This document shows positions 23,441 to 35,200 of a DNA stretch of 64,000 bases, in pieces. Both the position numbers and the translations under genes were made by a program. This DNA is from Isoetes taiwanensis (lineage: Eukaryota > Streptophyta > Lycopodiopsida > Isoetales > Isoetaceae). Within the stretch, counting starts at the first letter, position 1; every line of letters begins with the position of its first letter. Under the pieces are notes generated by a model. That model searched no databases and was not told the origin of the DNA. It was given only the letters and a program-made list of their open reading frames with translations. The stretch lies in the NCBI GenBank assembly GCA_021234155.1, contig JAJEKV010000087.1:1435409-1499408 (forward strand), written 5' to 3'.

Positions 23441-24820
23441 CAACTTCTCTTCTTGAGAGAAGTCTATTCGCGTCCATGTGCAGGGACTATAATCTTTACT
23501 TATTAGTTAATAATGCTGGTATTTGGTCCCCCATGGTATCTCTTTTTGTTGGTGTTTGGCCTCCAATCTCTAAGGTAGAAGGTCGCCATGATCTTGAGAT
23601 GGTGCTATCACGGCTAATGTAGCTGCTCTAAAGAATCGGAGCTGACGAGGAAGAAGTTGGTTGCCATCTGGTCGTACTCCTATTCCTGAGCAGTCTGTCC
23701 TTGCTGGCTTGTAATTCCTCCTTAGTCAACGCATCTTTGCTTGAAGTCTAGATCTGATACTACTATAGCCTATATATCTGAGATAGTTGCTCTTTCTAGG
23801 AGATATATCTAGTATCATCTCTTAGAAACTCTTGATGTAACTAGCCGATGAAGTTCTTTACTTGTTGGTGCATAGCTGTAACAATAGTCGTCGATGTGGG
23901 GCCCTGTCCCGAGACAATATGCACTTGGTGAATATCCTTGACTACAAGATGTTCCTTCCCTAATGTGATCAATGGCGTAAGTGCCTTGATGTCCATTAGC
24001 TATTGAATAGCCCTTCTTGGCAAGTCATGTGTCTATTCTTAATATCTCAATTGTCCTTTCTATAGATTCCTCGTTATTATTTGTGTTCAAGCTTCCTTGT
24101 ACACCATCTTGACATTTGATTTGCTGAAATTTCCTCCATAGTGTTGTCCTCTACTTTCGAATTCTTCGATGTTTGTCGAGTGGCTCTCGTGTCGAGGCTC
24201 GTCGAGAATCTACAACGAAGGTTTCCCTGACCTATTTGACTACCCTAAAGTGCACAAGGCATCTAATACTACCACAACACAATTATCTATATCTACGGAC
24301 TCTACAGTCTCTATATTTTTGCCTTTATCTACTCTAGCCCAAATGACCCCCTTGGCATTTGGCGCTTTACTAAGCACTGAGAAGGGTACTTATTTACTGT
24401 CATGGGGTGGTATAAGGAGACTTATTTTATGGGTATACTTGGTGTATTGGGCTAAAATTCCTAGGTTGAATGAATTCCTGAACAATTATCTGCGATACAA
24501 AGGTATGGCGGAAGACACTTGATGATGGTGCATCTATAGCATATGTGGGTGTGTCATACCAACGTGTGACAACAATTTCTAAGCCCTTGGGAACTAGCTG
24601 GGTTGCTAAAGGAAAAATTTGATTACACTATCTATGCGTAGACAAGAAGACGCTTAGCAAGATAAGAGTGAAAATTAAGCTAGGATGAATGCAAATGCGG
24701 TCTCTATCTAGCTTAAGGACTTGGTTCTAACTCTAAGGATCTTGGGCATTAATATTATCCAACATGATTAGAGCTTAAATTTAATTAAGGATTACAATTC
24801 AAACATAAATGATGCTCATC
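23441..24820. other. No gene recognised; one degenerate PBS-like site
   Basis: A further TAGTATCAGATC-like site on the minus strand lies at about 23751-23768, resembling a mutated primer-binding site. The 117-codon frame at 24169-24522 shows no family motif and I do not support it as a gene. Confidence 0.35.
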
Positions 24821-24850
24821 CTTAGTGGTTTGGCCAGAGGGTTTTGTTTT

Positions 24851-24898
24851 GGGTTGGATTGGGTTGGGTTGGGTTGGGTTGGGTTGGGTTGGGTTGGG
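24851..24898 (+). repeat. GGGTT pentanucleotide microsatellite
   Basis: Nine near-perfect GGGTT units, ending in GGGGTGGGG. It is a five-base unit, unlike the seven-base plant telomere repeat. Confidence 0.9.
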
Positions 24899-25321
24899 GT
24901 GGGGTGGTGGGCTGGGGGATAGGGTTCATCCACGTGGGTGGCAAGTTCGATTCATTTCTTGTGGGGATTTTTTTAAGATGAGGTCCAAATGGATTGAAAA
25001 GCTAGACTAGAGTGCTATAAAACACTAGAATACATAGCAGATAGCTAGAATGCACATAGAGAAATTTTGTAGTTAATTTTGCAAAATTTTCACTCAAGAT
25101 CCTAGCACCTGGGTTACTTCGCGCCATTCAATGTTTCGAGAGTCTCAGGATGTCCATTGGCGGGAGTGATCCGGTTGGACATGCTCCAGGTCTTTATAGC
25201 TTTATAACTTTGATTTCACTAGTTTTTTTGCTAACATGCATGTCCAGGCTCCTGAGAATCAGTTTCCTGTTCATGATAATTCTTCTCTTCACTTGGTGAT
25301 GTTTGGAATGAGGTTGCAGGT

Positions 25322-25672
25322 GTGGAGAATCATTCTAATTTGACCGTGTATTTGGGGTTTGTTCCTCATACTGATGTTGACAAATCGAACAAGATGTTGA
25401 AAATTAGATATAGTTGCAAGCATAAACGAAATCAGGTTTTATTTGATCTTTACAATTCTGGGTTTCTCAAGAGAAATGATCTGGTTTCTGACAGAAGTGC
25501 ATTAGCAGCGCAGCCTCTAAAGCAATCACTAACACTTGACATGCTTGAGTTATCTCAAAAGTTTTATGAGTTACAAGTGCTACCTTTCATGGCTGAAAAA
25601 TGTTCAAATTGTCAAGTAGACAATATAAAAACGTTCACTGCTAAGAGTATTGTTAGTTGCACGTATTTGTAG
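25322..25672 (+). CDS. Hypothetical 116-codon frame, unknown
   Basis: A single open frame with balanced composition: SNKMLKIRYSCKHKRNQVLF, FLKRNDLVSDRS, LDMLELSQKFYELQVLPF and a CxxC pair (EKCSNCQVDN). It could be an exon or fragment of a transposon-encoded or host protein. I do not recognise it. No neighbouring exon was found. Confidence 0.25.
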   Translation: MENHSNLTVYLGFVPHTDVDKSNKMLKIRYSCKHKRNQVLFDLYNSGFLKRNDLVSDRSALAAQPLKQSLTLDMLELSQKFYELQVLPFMAEKCSNCQVDNIKTFTAKSIVSCTYL

Positions 25673-25984
25673 AATTCAGCAGGTTACTTACATGGATTTA
25701 ACCTTGGGTTGAAGGCTGAATATGGTTTACTACAGAGACAAAAGAAGTTGTTTTATATCATTCCTTATATTTCCAGGAAAAGAGAATGGTACAGAGGCAG
25801 GATGTTATAGTTTAACACGAACATCAAGTGGCAGTCATAGTTACTTCTGTGGTTGAATTTGCTTCACATGCTGAATTTTTTCCAGACAGCTTTATATCTC
25901 AAAGAGATACTTAGCATTAGTAGTTCTAGTTTCGTTTTCGATTTTGAGTCACGTTAATCATCAGGGGGGATGTTATTGTGTGAC

Positions 25985-26885
25985 ATGTCACTACTCTCAA
26001 TATTGGAGTTCGTCAGGATTGCCCTTTATCTCCTACACTCTTTGGCTTGTACATTGATCAATTGGAAGAATGGCTTGATAATCATGGCGGCGGAGGTCCA
26101 CATTTGGCACACTATATTATTAGGCAACTTATGTATGCTGATGATGTTTCGCTTCTGGCACATACCGCTGCTAGTATGCAGCAACATTTACATGCTCTCC
26201 ACAATTTTGGTGAGAACACAGGTCTGCGTGTTAATCTCCAAAAGATCAAGCTTTTGGTAGTTCAATATTCTCGTCACAATGTTCCCACTATGCACTATGA
26301 TAGCCGCAAAGTTGAAGTTGTAGATAGCTACAAGTATCTTGGTGTAGAATTCTGTAAGAACACACTTTGGGAACAGTGTATTACCAAGCGGGTGGCTGCT
26401 GGATGGAGAGCACTCTATGCACTCTATGCAATGCAAAACAATTGTTTTCATGCAGAAATTCATGATTGGCCACGGAAAGCCCACTTGTTTCGGGCTTTGG
26501 TAAAGCCTGTTTTACTGTATGGTTCTGAAGTATGGGGGCCTGCCATTAGTGCTAGTGCTTGGGAGAGCTTGGAGCAGGTGCAAAAGTTCTTTCTCATTTA
26601 CAGCCTCAGAGTTAAAACAACAGTGCCCTATGCTATTCTTTTACAAGAGACATGTTTTTGGCCTCTTCAACATTCTGCCATGACGCGCCATCTCCACTAT
26701 ATCTGCAAGGTGCACCACATGGATGATGATAGGTATCCTGTTCTTGCACTTGCCATGGCTGAATCTCCTCAGCGTTTGAAACGATGTTGCAAAGAGCATT
26801 GCACTACATGGTTTTTGCGGTTGGGGGTAACCGAGGACCTGCGATGCTTGCCAGTTCTAATCCTGAGCTTTTGCAACAATATCTC
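25985..26885 (+). mobile_element. LINE-A, left part (reverse transcriptase)
   Basis: A 5'-truncated plus-strand non-LTR reverse transcriptase. GVRQDCPLSPTLFGLYIDQ (from about 25999) is RT motif 4/5, and YADD (26134-26145) is the catalytic motif, followed by the thumb (SYKYLGVEF) and LFRALVKPVLLYGSEVWGP. An in-frame TGA near 25980 closes the frame upstream; the codon at 26047 is TTG, not a true start. The frame continues to 26885, where the LINE-B target-site copy and poly-T begin, and resumes at 53224. This is an L1/RTE-like element interrupted by later insertions. Confidence 0.85.
26869..26885. repeat. Target-site duplication of LINE-B, left copy
   Basis: TTTTGCAACAATATCTC, identical over 17 bp to 53224-53240. 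It directly abuts the poly-T (26886-26897) that is the LINE-B poly-A tail on the minus strand. Confidence 0.95.
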
Positions 26886-28656
26886 TTTTTTTTTTTTAAT
26901 TGAAGGCTATTTATATTTATGTATATTAAGTGAGTACAAAAAACGTTTTGCAAGGGAAGTTTAACCCTAAAACTGATAAACTTTTAAAAAGATGAACTCA
27001 TGAAAAGAAATAAGTCCGAAAGCAATGTAGAAGCCGGAGAACAGATAACTGAAGTCAAGCAGATTTTAGTGTACTGTCTTGAGATTCTGGTTGGTGCATT
27101 TTCTTGCTTTCCCCTTGAAGATTGTGTGGAATAAGCAGTATAGACACATGCATGAGTCGGCCATTGCCATATTGTATCTTCCTTTGGCATCCTTAGTCGT
27201 GCAGATTAGCTCCCTTCTTATGTCGAATTTGATCACAAAGAAGATCCGCGCATGTGCGTAAGACGTGTGTACCAAGGTTTGAGCTGCTCCGAAGAATTTG
27301 ATCCACTGCTGATTTATGTCATCCTTAATTTTCTTCCATTGAAGCCGCCTGGTCATAAGAAACAGGGTATCTGCAGAAACAAACAGATCATCCATTAATT
27401 TCCATAATCCACTTAATACCATATTCTACCTGTTTTATGATCCCCTCAGGAGAGGTGATTTCACAGTTAAAGATGAAGGTATTCCTTCCTTTCCAGATCC
27501 TCCAGAGGAGGATATAAATCCTCCAATCGGTCGGATTGGTAGGCATAAAAAACTCCTTTTGACTAAGATCAACCATGTTCCGCCCTATAATATTAGAGGC
27601 TAACTCGAGAACCCATTCTGACCAGAGGCATGATCTGAATAGGTGATCCTCATCCTCTTTAGCAGCAAGGCATCTGTCACACAAATCCGAGTTAGTCATG
27701 GATAAACGAAATCTTTTGCAATTGGTCGCCAGGCCTTTGTGCCATAATTGCCACATAAAGGCTTTGATCTTTGGGTTTATCGGGCTCTTCCACATAAAGA
27801 CCAAATTTTTCCTGGCTATATCAGGAGAGACTCCCCATTTGAGGTGGATGGTGATATCCCGTTGACTCATCAAGAACTTGTATGCAGATTTAACAGTGTA
27901 ACCTGCTTTACCTCTATAGTTCCATGAATCAGAAGAGTGAGACCAAATACCCTGCAAGACAATATTAATGATAGCTTCATATAACATTCTCGTTTGGTCA
28001 TCCTCTTCAGCCAGCTTAGAGTTATGGAATAGGATAATGCCATTATCATCAAAGAGGTGGCTAACCAAAGTTATCCCCTTATTCTTCCATAGTTTTGCCT
28101 GATCAGGAAAGTGGCATGCCAAGCATAAGTTGGGATTGTCAAGGACTAGGGCTGGGTTCCAGAATATGGATTGCTCCATAGAGAGTCCTTTCTCCCAAGT
28201 ATACATCTGTCTAACCTCCAACCAGGCATAAATCCATTTCTTAATCAAACCAGGAACAGCAGCAGGGATAGAAAAGGGAAAGAAGATGGAATGGGGTAGC
28301 TCCATTTTGAGTGATCTCCAGCCATATAGATGGCATTTGCTAATGTAGTGCCTGATAAGAACTGAGATAGGATGCTTAATTTTGTCATAACAGGCTTTGT
28401 AGAAATACTTGGCGGCTAACGCTAAACCACGTTTTTGAATATTAATAGTTCCTGCACCACCATTTTTCTTGGGTTTGCAAAGCATTCCTCCATTGAGACA
28501 GATGCCAACATCTTTTTGTTTTGACCGTAAGCTATAAACCCGCCAATAATGCTCAAGCTTGTTAGTAACCTTTTTGGGGCAAGAATGACCGAGGATAAGC
28601 ATGATCGGACTTGTGTTGATCCGGCATCTAGGCGCTTTGGTAATTCTAAATTCATT
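26886..28656 (-). mobile_element. LINE-B, 3' part (zinc-binding C-terminus and tail)
   Basis: The minus strand encodes the C-terminal part of an L1-like ORF2: VGICLNGGMLCKPKKNGG (after the RT thumb), YTVKSAYKFLMS, then the reverse-transcriptase zinc-binding region WKSPINPKIKAFMWQLWHK with CDRC and EDEDHLFRSCLW (about 27640-27780). The frame ends near 27388, with a 3' region to the 12-T tract at 26886. At 28656 it is cut by the CACTA insertion and resumes at 51523. Compared with a full ORF2 the RT core is absent from both halves, so the element was internally deleted. A 557-codon frame reaching to 29061 is a fortuitous read-through into CACTA terminal DNA. Confidence 0.85.
28654..28656. repeat. 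CACTA target-site duplication, left (ATT)
   Basis: ATT directly precedes CACTACAA and is matched by ATT at 51520-51522, directly after TTGTAGTG. Three bases is the CACTA-superfamily duplication length. Confidence 0.85.
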
Positions 28657-29110
28657 CACTACAAGGGATAGTCGGCGTCCAAACGCCGCTGACGTCAAAA
28701 ACGGCGCGTCGTCGTCGAATATCGGCGACATCGTTGATTCAACGGCATTAACGTCGCTTCGGCGCCGTTCAACGACGTTTTCTCGGCTGACGGCGTGTCG
28801 GATTGGCTGCGGGCATGGTGCGCCGCCAAGCCGGGTAAAGCGTCGTGTCGTGCCATGTGCACAAAAAACGCCGTTTAACGTCGCCTCGTGGATCGGCGTG
28901 GCACATCCGGTTGCGCGTTTGGCTGGCGACATGCGGCACGCCAACCGTGTTACGCCATCGTCGACGTGGCGTCGTTGAGCGGCGACTAAAAATCTGACGT
29001 GACCGGGGTCGGCCGTGGTTTGCCGACATGCCGGCCGGGGCACGCCAAAGTGTCCTGCCACGTCGACGTGACGTCGTTAAACGACGCCTAGAATATCTGA
29101 CGTGGCGGCG
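28657..29110. repeat. Left subterminal repeat zone of the CACTA element
   Basis: CpG-rich sequence with many CGACG/CGTCG words, including GCGCCGTTCAACGACG (about 28764) and CGTCGTTAAACGACGCC (about 29070), in both orientations. In En/Spm elements such arrays bind the element-encoded TnpA-type protein; that role is inferred here. Confidence 0.75.
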
Positions 29111-29282
29111 GTTTTTTGCCGTGGCACCGGATCTTATTCAAGGCTGCAATCTAAAAACTTGATCTCCCACATGGGTTTTCTAGTTTTAAATCTGATTTCT
29201 TTTGGGCCGGGGGTTTTTTTTTTTTTTGGGAAAAAAAAAAACGTCTTGAAAAAAATTTTTAATGCCGACGCCGCTTATCGTT
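29111..29282. other. Spacer with homopolymer tracts inside the CACTA element
   Basis: Includes a 14-T run (about 29216-29229) followed closely by an A-run and GCCGACGCCGCTTATCG, a last subterminal-like word, before the tandem array begins. Confidence 0.6.
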
Positions 29283-32200
29283 TGGAATGCCAAAATTACC
29301 CTATGGACTAAGTTACACCTGGGGCTTTGCAAAAAACGACACACTTACGCCCTACATTGCAAAGATTATTGACCACCTCCCTAGGCCAATTGAGCACATG
29401 AGATAGTTTGGCTTCTTCAAGAAGGGGTGGGCTTCGGCCACAAAACTTGGTCCCTAGGGCAATGTCGACGCTCGAAAGTCCATTGGCGAGACAGATCACG
29501 GCTATGAGAGGGGAAGTTGCCCGTCCCCGCTGTGGCCTTCGGGAGAGGAATTTTGGGGCAAGTTGCTTCCGGGTGGTTTTAGGGTCCGTGCTCTGGCGCC
29601 AACACCCCCTACCTCAAGACACGCGCCAAGGTCCTAGTCAACCGGACAAGGATAGAGCCTCCAAACGTAAACCCTATGAGTTGCCGGGTTCTAGCAGGGG
29701 GGTTTGCGTTTTTGGGTGCCGAAGTTTTGGTCTTTTGCACTTGGGACGTGGCCAATCACATGCGATTGAGAACGCTGAAGCAAGGGGAACCGACGGAATG
29801 GAGTTTGGACCTGTACTCCTCCGTTGTGGCGGTTAGAAGTCAAGGGCCGCTGGCAAAGAGTAGCAAGACATTCGTAAATTCGTAATTAATGCATAGTACG
29901 GACTTAAATTCTGATTTTTGTCACCTAGCTTCCTAAGTCATCGCCAACATCTGAGCCAACTTTCAAAAATTTTGGATAAGGTTTAGATCAAATAGTTTGC
30001 ACTAGAACAGTCCGGGCAGCTTTGTTGTTGGGCAGCCGAAGCAAGCACACTTGCCCAAGTCAAACAAGGCCAGGACCTTGCAAGGCCTCCTCATTAGAGG
30101 GGAGAGTCCAACCCCGTGAGGCGAGCCCCAAAAGCTTCCCCGAGGCGCCTTTCCCGGCAAAGACTCACGGGGGTACGCTTTAAAGACCACACTTCCGGAT
30201 CTCGGTTCCGATCCGGCCGTTGAATCCTTTGTTCCGGGAACCTGGTCCGAGAAGGTCCAAAAATCCAACATCCGTCCGGGAGAACATATCAAACCGCTAA
30301 GCCCGGCAGGGCGACATGTAGAAACCAAAGTGTTTTGTCGTTCGGACATGCGGAGGTTCGAAATGCCGATCCGACTTCGCCACATCGTCCGGAATGCCAA
30401 AATTACCCTAGGGACCAAGTTACACGGCCGTTTTGCAAAAAAAAGAAACACGCCCTACATTGCGAGATTCGCGTACCACCTCCTAGGCCAATTGATCACG
30501 AAAGTGTGTTGCACATGAGATAGTTTGGCTTTCTTCGAGAAGGGGTGGGCTTCGCCACAAAACTTGGTCCCTAGGGCAATGTCGACGCTCGAGTCCATTG
30601 GCAAAGATAGATCACCTGGTTCGAGAGGGGAAGTTGTCCGTCCGTCGCTGTGGCCTTTGGGAGAGGAATTTTGGGGCAAGCTGCGTCCGGGTGGTTTTAG
30701 GGTCCGTGCTCAAGGCCAACACCCCCCTCTACCTCAAGACACGGCCAAGAAGGTCCTAGTCAAATCGACAAGGATAGAGCCTCCAAACGTAAACCCTATG
30801 AGTTGCCGTGTTCTAGCGTGGTTTGGCGTTTTGGGTGCCGAAGTTTTGGTCTTTTGCACTTGGGACGGGGGTCATCACATGCAGTTGAGAACGCTGGCAA
30901 GCTGAACCGACCGGAATGGAGTTTGGACCTGTATCTCCCCGTTGTGGCGTTAGAAGTCAAGGGCCGCTTTGCAAGAAAGCAAGACATTCGTAAATTCGTA
31001 ATTAATGCATAGTAACGGACTTAAATTCTGATTTTTGTCAGCCTAGCTTCCTAAGTCATCGCCAACATACAGCCAACTTTCAAAAATTTTGGATATGGTT
31101 TTAGATCAAATAGTTTGCACTAGAACGTCCCGGCAGCTTTGTTGTTGGGCGCCGAAGCCGGGCACACTTGCCCAAGTCAAACAAGGCCAGGACGTGCAAG
31201 GCCTCCTCATTAGAGGGGAGAGTCAGAACCCCATGAGGCGAAGCCCCAAAAGCTTCCCCCGAGGCAGCCTTTCTCGGGCGGCCAGCGGGGCGTGACGCTA
31301 AAGACCACACTCCAGGATCTCGGTTCCGTGATTCGACCGTTGAATCCTTTGTTCCAGGAACCTGGTAGAGAAGGTCCAAAAATCCAACATCCGTCCCGAG
31401 AACATATCAAACCGCTAAGCGCCCCAAGGGCGGCGGTGTAGAAACCAAAGTGTTTTGTCGTTCGGACATTGCAGTAGGCTTCGAAATGCCGATCCGACTT
31501 TGCCACATCAGTCAGGAATGCCAAAATTACCCTAGGGACCAAGTTACACGGTTGGTTTTGCAAAAGAAAGAAACACTTACGCCCTACATTGCATTATTAT
31601 TCGCAGCCCACCTCCTAGGCCAATTGACTACGAAAGTGTGTTGCACATGAGATAATGGCCGAGAAGGGGTGGGCTTCTCGCCACAAAACTTGGTCCCTAG
31701 GGCAATGTCGACGCTCTCGAGTCCATTGGCAGACGGATCACGGATTCGAGAGGGGAAGTTGCCCGTCCCGTCGCCGAGTGGCCTTGGGGAGAGGAATTTT
31801 GGGGCAAGCCGCTTCGGGTGGTTTTAGGGTCCGGTGGCTTCGCATCAACACCCCCTCTACCTCAAGACGGCAAGAAGGTCCTAGTCAAATCGACAAGGAT
31901 AGAGCCTCCAAACGTAAACCCTATGAGTTGCCGTGTTCTAGCGGGGTTTTGCGCTTTGGGTGCCGAAGTTTTGGTCTTTGCACTTGGGACGTGGCGATCA
32001 CATGCGATTGAGAACGCTGAAGCAAGGGAACCGACGGAATGGAGTTTGGACCTGTACTCCTCCCAGGCGGTTAGAAGTCAAGGGGCTTTTGTAGTAGCAA
32101 GACATTCGTAGAATTCGTAATTAATGCATAGTGGGACTTAAATTCTGATTTTTTTGTCACTAGCTTCCTAAGTCATCGCCAACATACAGCCAACTTTCAA

Positions 32201-35200
32201 AAAATTTTGGATATGGTTTAGATCAAATAGTTTGCACTAGAACGGTCCGGCAGCCTGTTGTTGGGCACCGAAATGGCACACTTGTCCAAGTCAAACAAGG
32301 CCAGGACCTTGCAAGGCCTCCTCATTAGAGGGGAGAGTCCTAACCCCGTGAGGCGAGCCCCAAAAGCTTCCCCGAGGCCTATTATTTCTCGCAGCGGCCT
32401 CACCGGGGCGACGCTAAAGACCACACTCCCGGATCTCGGTTCCTCGTGATCCGGCCGTTGAATCCTTTGTTCCGGGAACCTGGTCCCAGAAGGTCCAAAA
32501 ATCCAACATCCGGCCTGGAGAACATATCAAACCGCAAGCGCCCCGGCGGCGATGTAGAAACCAAAGTGTTTTGTCGTCGGACATTAAGGAGGTTCAAATG
32601 CCGATCCGACTTCGCCACATCGTCAGGAATGCCAAAATTACCCTAGGGACCAAGTTACACGGTTGGTTTTGCAAAAGAAAGAAACACTTACGCCCTACAT
32701 TGCAAAGATTCGCCAGCCCACCTCCTAGGCCAATTGACTACGAAAGTGTGTTGCACATGAGATAGTTTGGCTTCTTCGAGAAGGGGTGGGCTTCTCGCCA
32801 CAAAACTTGGTCCCTAGGGCAATGTCGATGTTCCGAGTCCATTGGCGAGAGACAGATCACGGTTCCAGAGAGGGGAAGTTGCCCGTCCGCGCTGTGGCCT
32901 TCGAGAGGAATTTTGGGGCAAGCCGCTTCGGGTGGTTTTAGGGTCCGCGGTTCCTCAAGGCCAACACCCCCTCTACCTCAAGACACGGCGCAAGGTCCTA
33001 GTCAACTCGACAAGGATAGAGCCTCCAAACGTAAACCCTATGAGTTGCCGGGTTCTAGCGGGGTTTGGCGCTTTGGGTGCCGAAGTTTTGGTCTTTTGCA
33101 CTTGGGACATGGCGCATCACATGCGATTGAGAACGCGAAGCAAGGGGAACCGACGGAATGGAGTTTGGACCTGTACTCCCCGTTGTGGCGGTTAGAAGTC
33201 AAGGGTCGCTTTTGCGAGCAAGACATTCGTAAATTCGTAATTAATGCATAGTACGGACTTAAATTCTGATTTTTGTCAGCTAGCTTCCTAAGTCATCGCC
33301 AACATCTGAGGCCAACTTTCAAAAAATTTTGGATATGGTTTAGATCAAATAGTTTGCACTAGAACGGTCCCGGCAGACTGTTGTTGGGCAAACCGAAGCC
33401 GCACACTTGCCCAAGTCAAACAAGGCCGGGACCTTGCAAGGCCTCCTCATTAGAGGGGAGAGTCCGACCCCGTGAGGCGAGCCCCAAAAGCTTCCCGAGT
33501 ACCGGTGTCCGGCGGCAAGCCCGCCGGGGCGACGCTAAAGACCACACTCCCAGATCTCGGTTCCCGTGATCCCATCGTTGAATCCTTTGTTCCGTGAACC
33601 CGGTCCGAGAAGGTCCAAAAAATCCAACATCCGTCCGGGGAGAACATATCAAACTGCTGGCGCCCCAGGGGCGAGGCGACGATTGTAGAAACCAAAGTGT
33701 TTTGTCGTTCGGACATTGCAGAGGTCTCGAAATGCCGATCCGACTTTGCCACATCGTCAGGAATGCCAAAATTACCCTAGGGACCAAGTTACACGGTTGG
33801 TTTTGCAAAAGAAAGAAACACTTACGCCCTACATTGCAAGATTCGCCAGCCCACCTCCTAGGCCAATTGACTACGAAAGTGTGTTGCATATGAGATAGTT
33901 TGGCTTTCTTCGAGAAGGGGTGGGCTTCGGCCACAAAACTTGGTCCCTAGGGCAATGTCGACGCTCGAGTCCATTGGCAGAGAGATCACGGTGAGAGGGG
34001 AAGTTGCGTCGTCCGCCGCCGGGCCGGGAGAGGAATTTTGGGGCAAGTCGCTTCGGGTGGTTTTAGGGTCCGTGCTCGCATCAACACCCCCTCTACCTCA
34101 AGACACGGCCAAAGGTCCTAGTCAAATCGACAAGGATAGAGCCCAAACGTAAACCCTATGAGTTGCCGTGTTCTAGCTGTGGTTTTGCGTTTTGGGTGCC
34201 GAAGTTTTGGTCTTTTTGCACTTGGGACGGGCCGCATCACATGCGCTTGAGAACGCTGAAGCAAGGGGAACGACGGAATGGAGTTTGGACTGTACTCCTC
34301 CCGTTGTGGCGCTTAGAAGTCAAGGGCCGCTTTTGTAGTAGCAAGACATTAAGTAAATTCGTAATTAATGCATAGTACGGACTTAAATTCTGATTTTTTG
34401 TCACTAGCTTCCTAAGTCATCGCCAACATACAGCCAACTTTCAAAAATTTTGGATATGGTTTAGATCAAATAGTTTGCACTAGAACGGTCCGGCAGCCTG
34501 TTGGGCAAGGCCGAAAGCGGCACACTTGTCCAAGTCAAACAAGGCCGGGACCTTGCAAGGCCTCCTCATTAGAGGGGAGAGTCCAACCCCGGGAGGCCGA
34601 GCCCCAAAAGCTTCCCCGAGGCAGCCTATTAAGCCTCGCCGGGCGTGACGCTAAAGACCACACTCCCCGGATCCGGTTCCGTGATCCGGCCAGATTGAAT
34701 CCTTTGTTCCGGGAACCTGGTCCGAGAAGGTCCAAAAATCCAACATCCGGAGGAGAACATATCAAACCGCTGAAGCGTCCCCGAGGGCTTACGGTGTAGA
34801 AACCAAAGTGTTTTGTCGTTGGACATTGCGTGAGGTTCGAAATGCCGATCCGACCGCCACATCGTCCAGGAATGCCAAAATTACCCTAGGGACCAAGTTA
34901 CACGGTTGGTTTTGCAAAAGAAAGAAACACTTAAGCCCTACATTGGTAAAAAGATTCGCAGCCCACCTCCTAGGCCAATTGACTACGAAGTGTGTTGCAC
35001 ATGAGATAGTTTTGGCTTCTTCGAGAAGGGTGGGCTTCGCCACAAAACTTGGTCCCTAGGGCAATGTCGATGTTCGAGTCCATTGGCGTAGACAGATCAC
35101 GGTTTCGTGAGAGGGAAGTTGCCCGTCCGTCGCTGTGGCCTTCGAGAGGAATTTTGGGGCAAGCCGCTTCGGGTGGTTTTAGGGTCCGTCTCAAGGCCAA

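Noticed and set aside
24851-24898. Interstitial telomere
   Set aside because: The unit is the pentamer GGGTT, not TTTAGGG or TTAGGG.
28657-29061. N-terminal 135 codons of the 557-codon minus-strand frame 27388-29061
   Set aside because: This part lies in the CACTA subterminal zone and starts at GTG; it joins the LINE-B frame only by chance across the insertion point.
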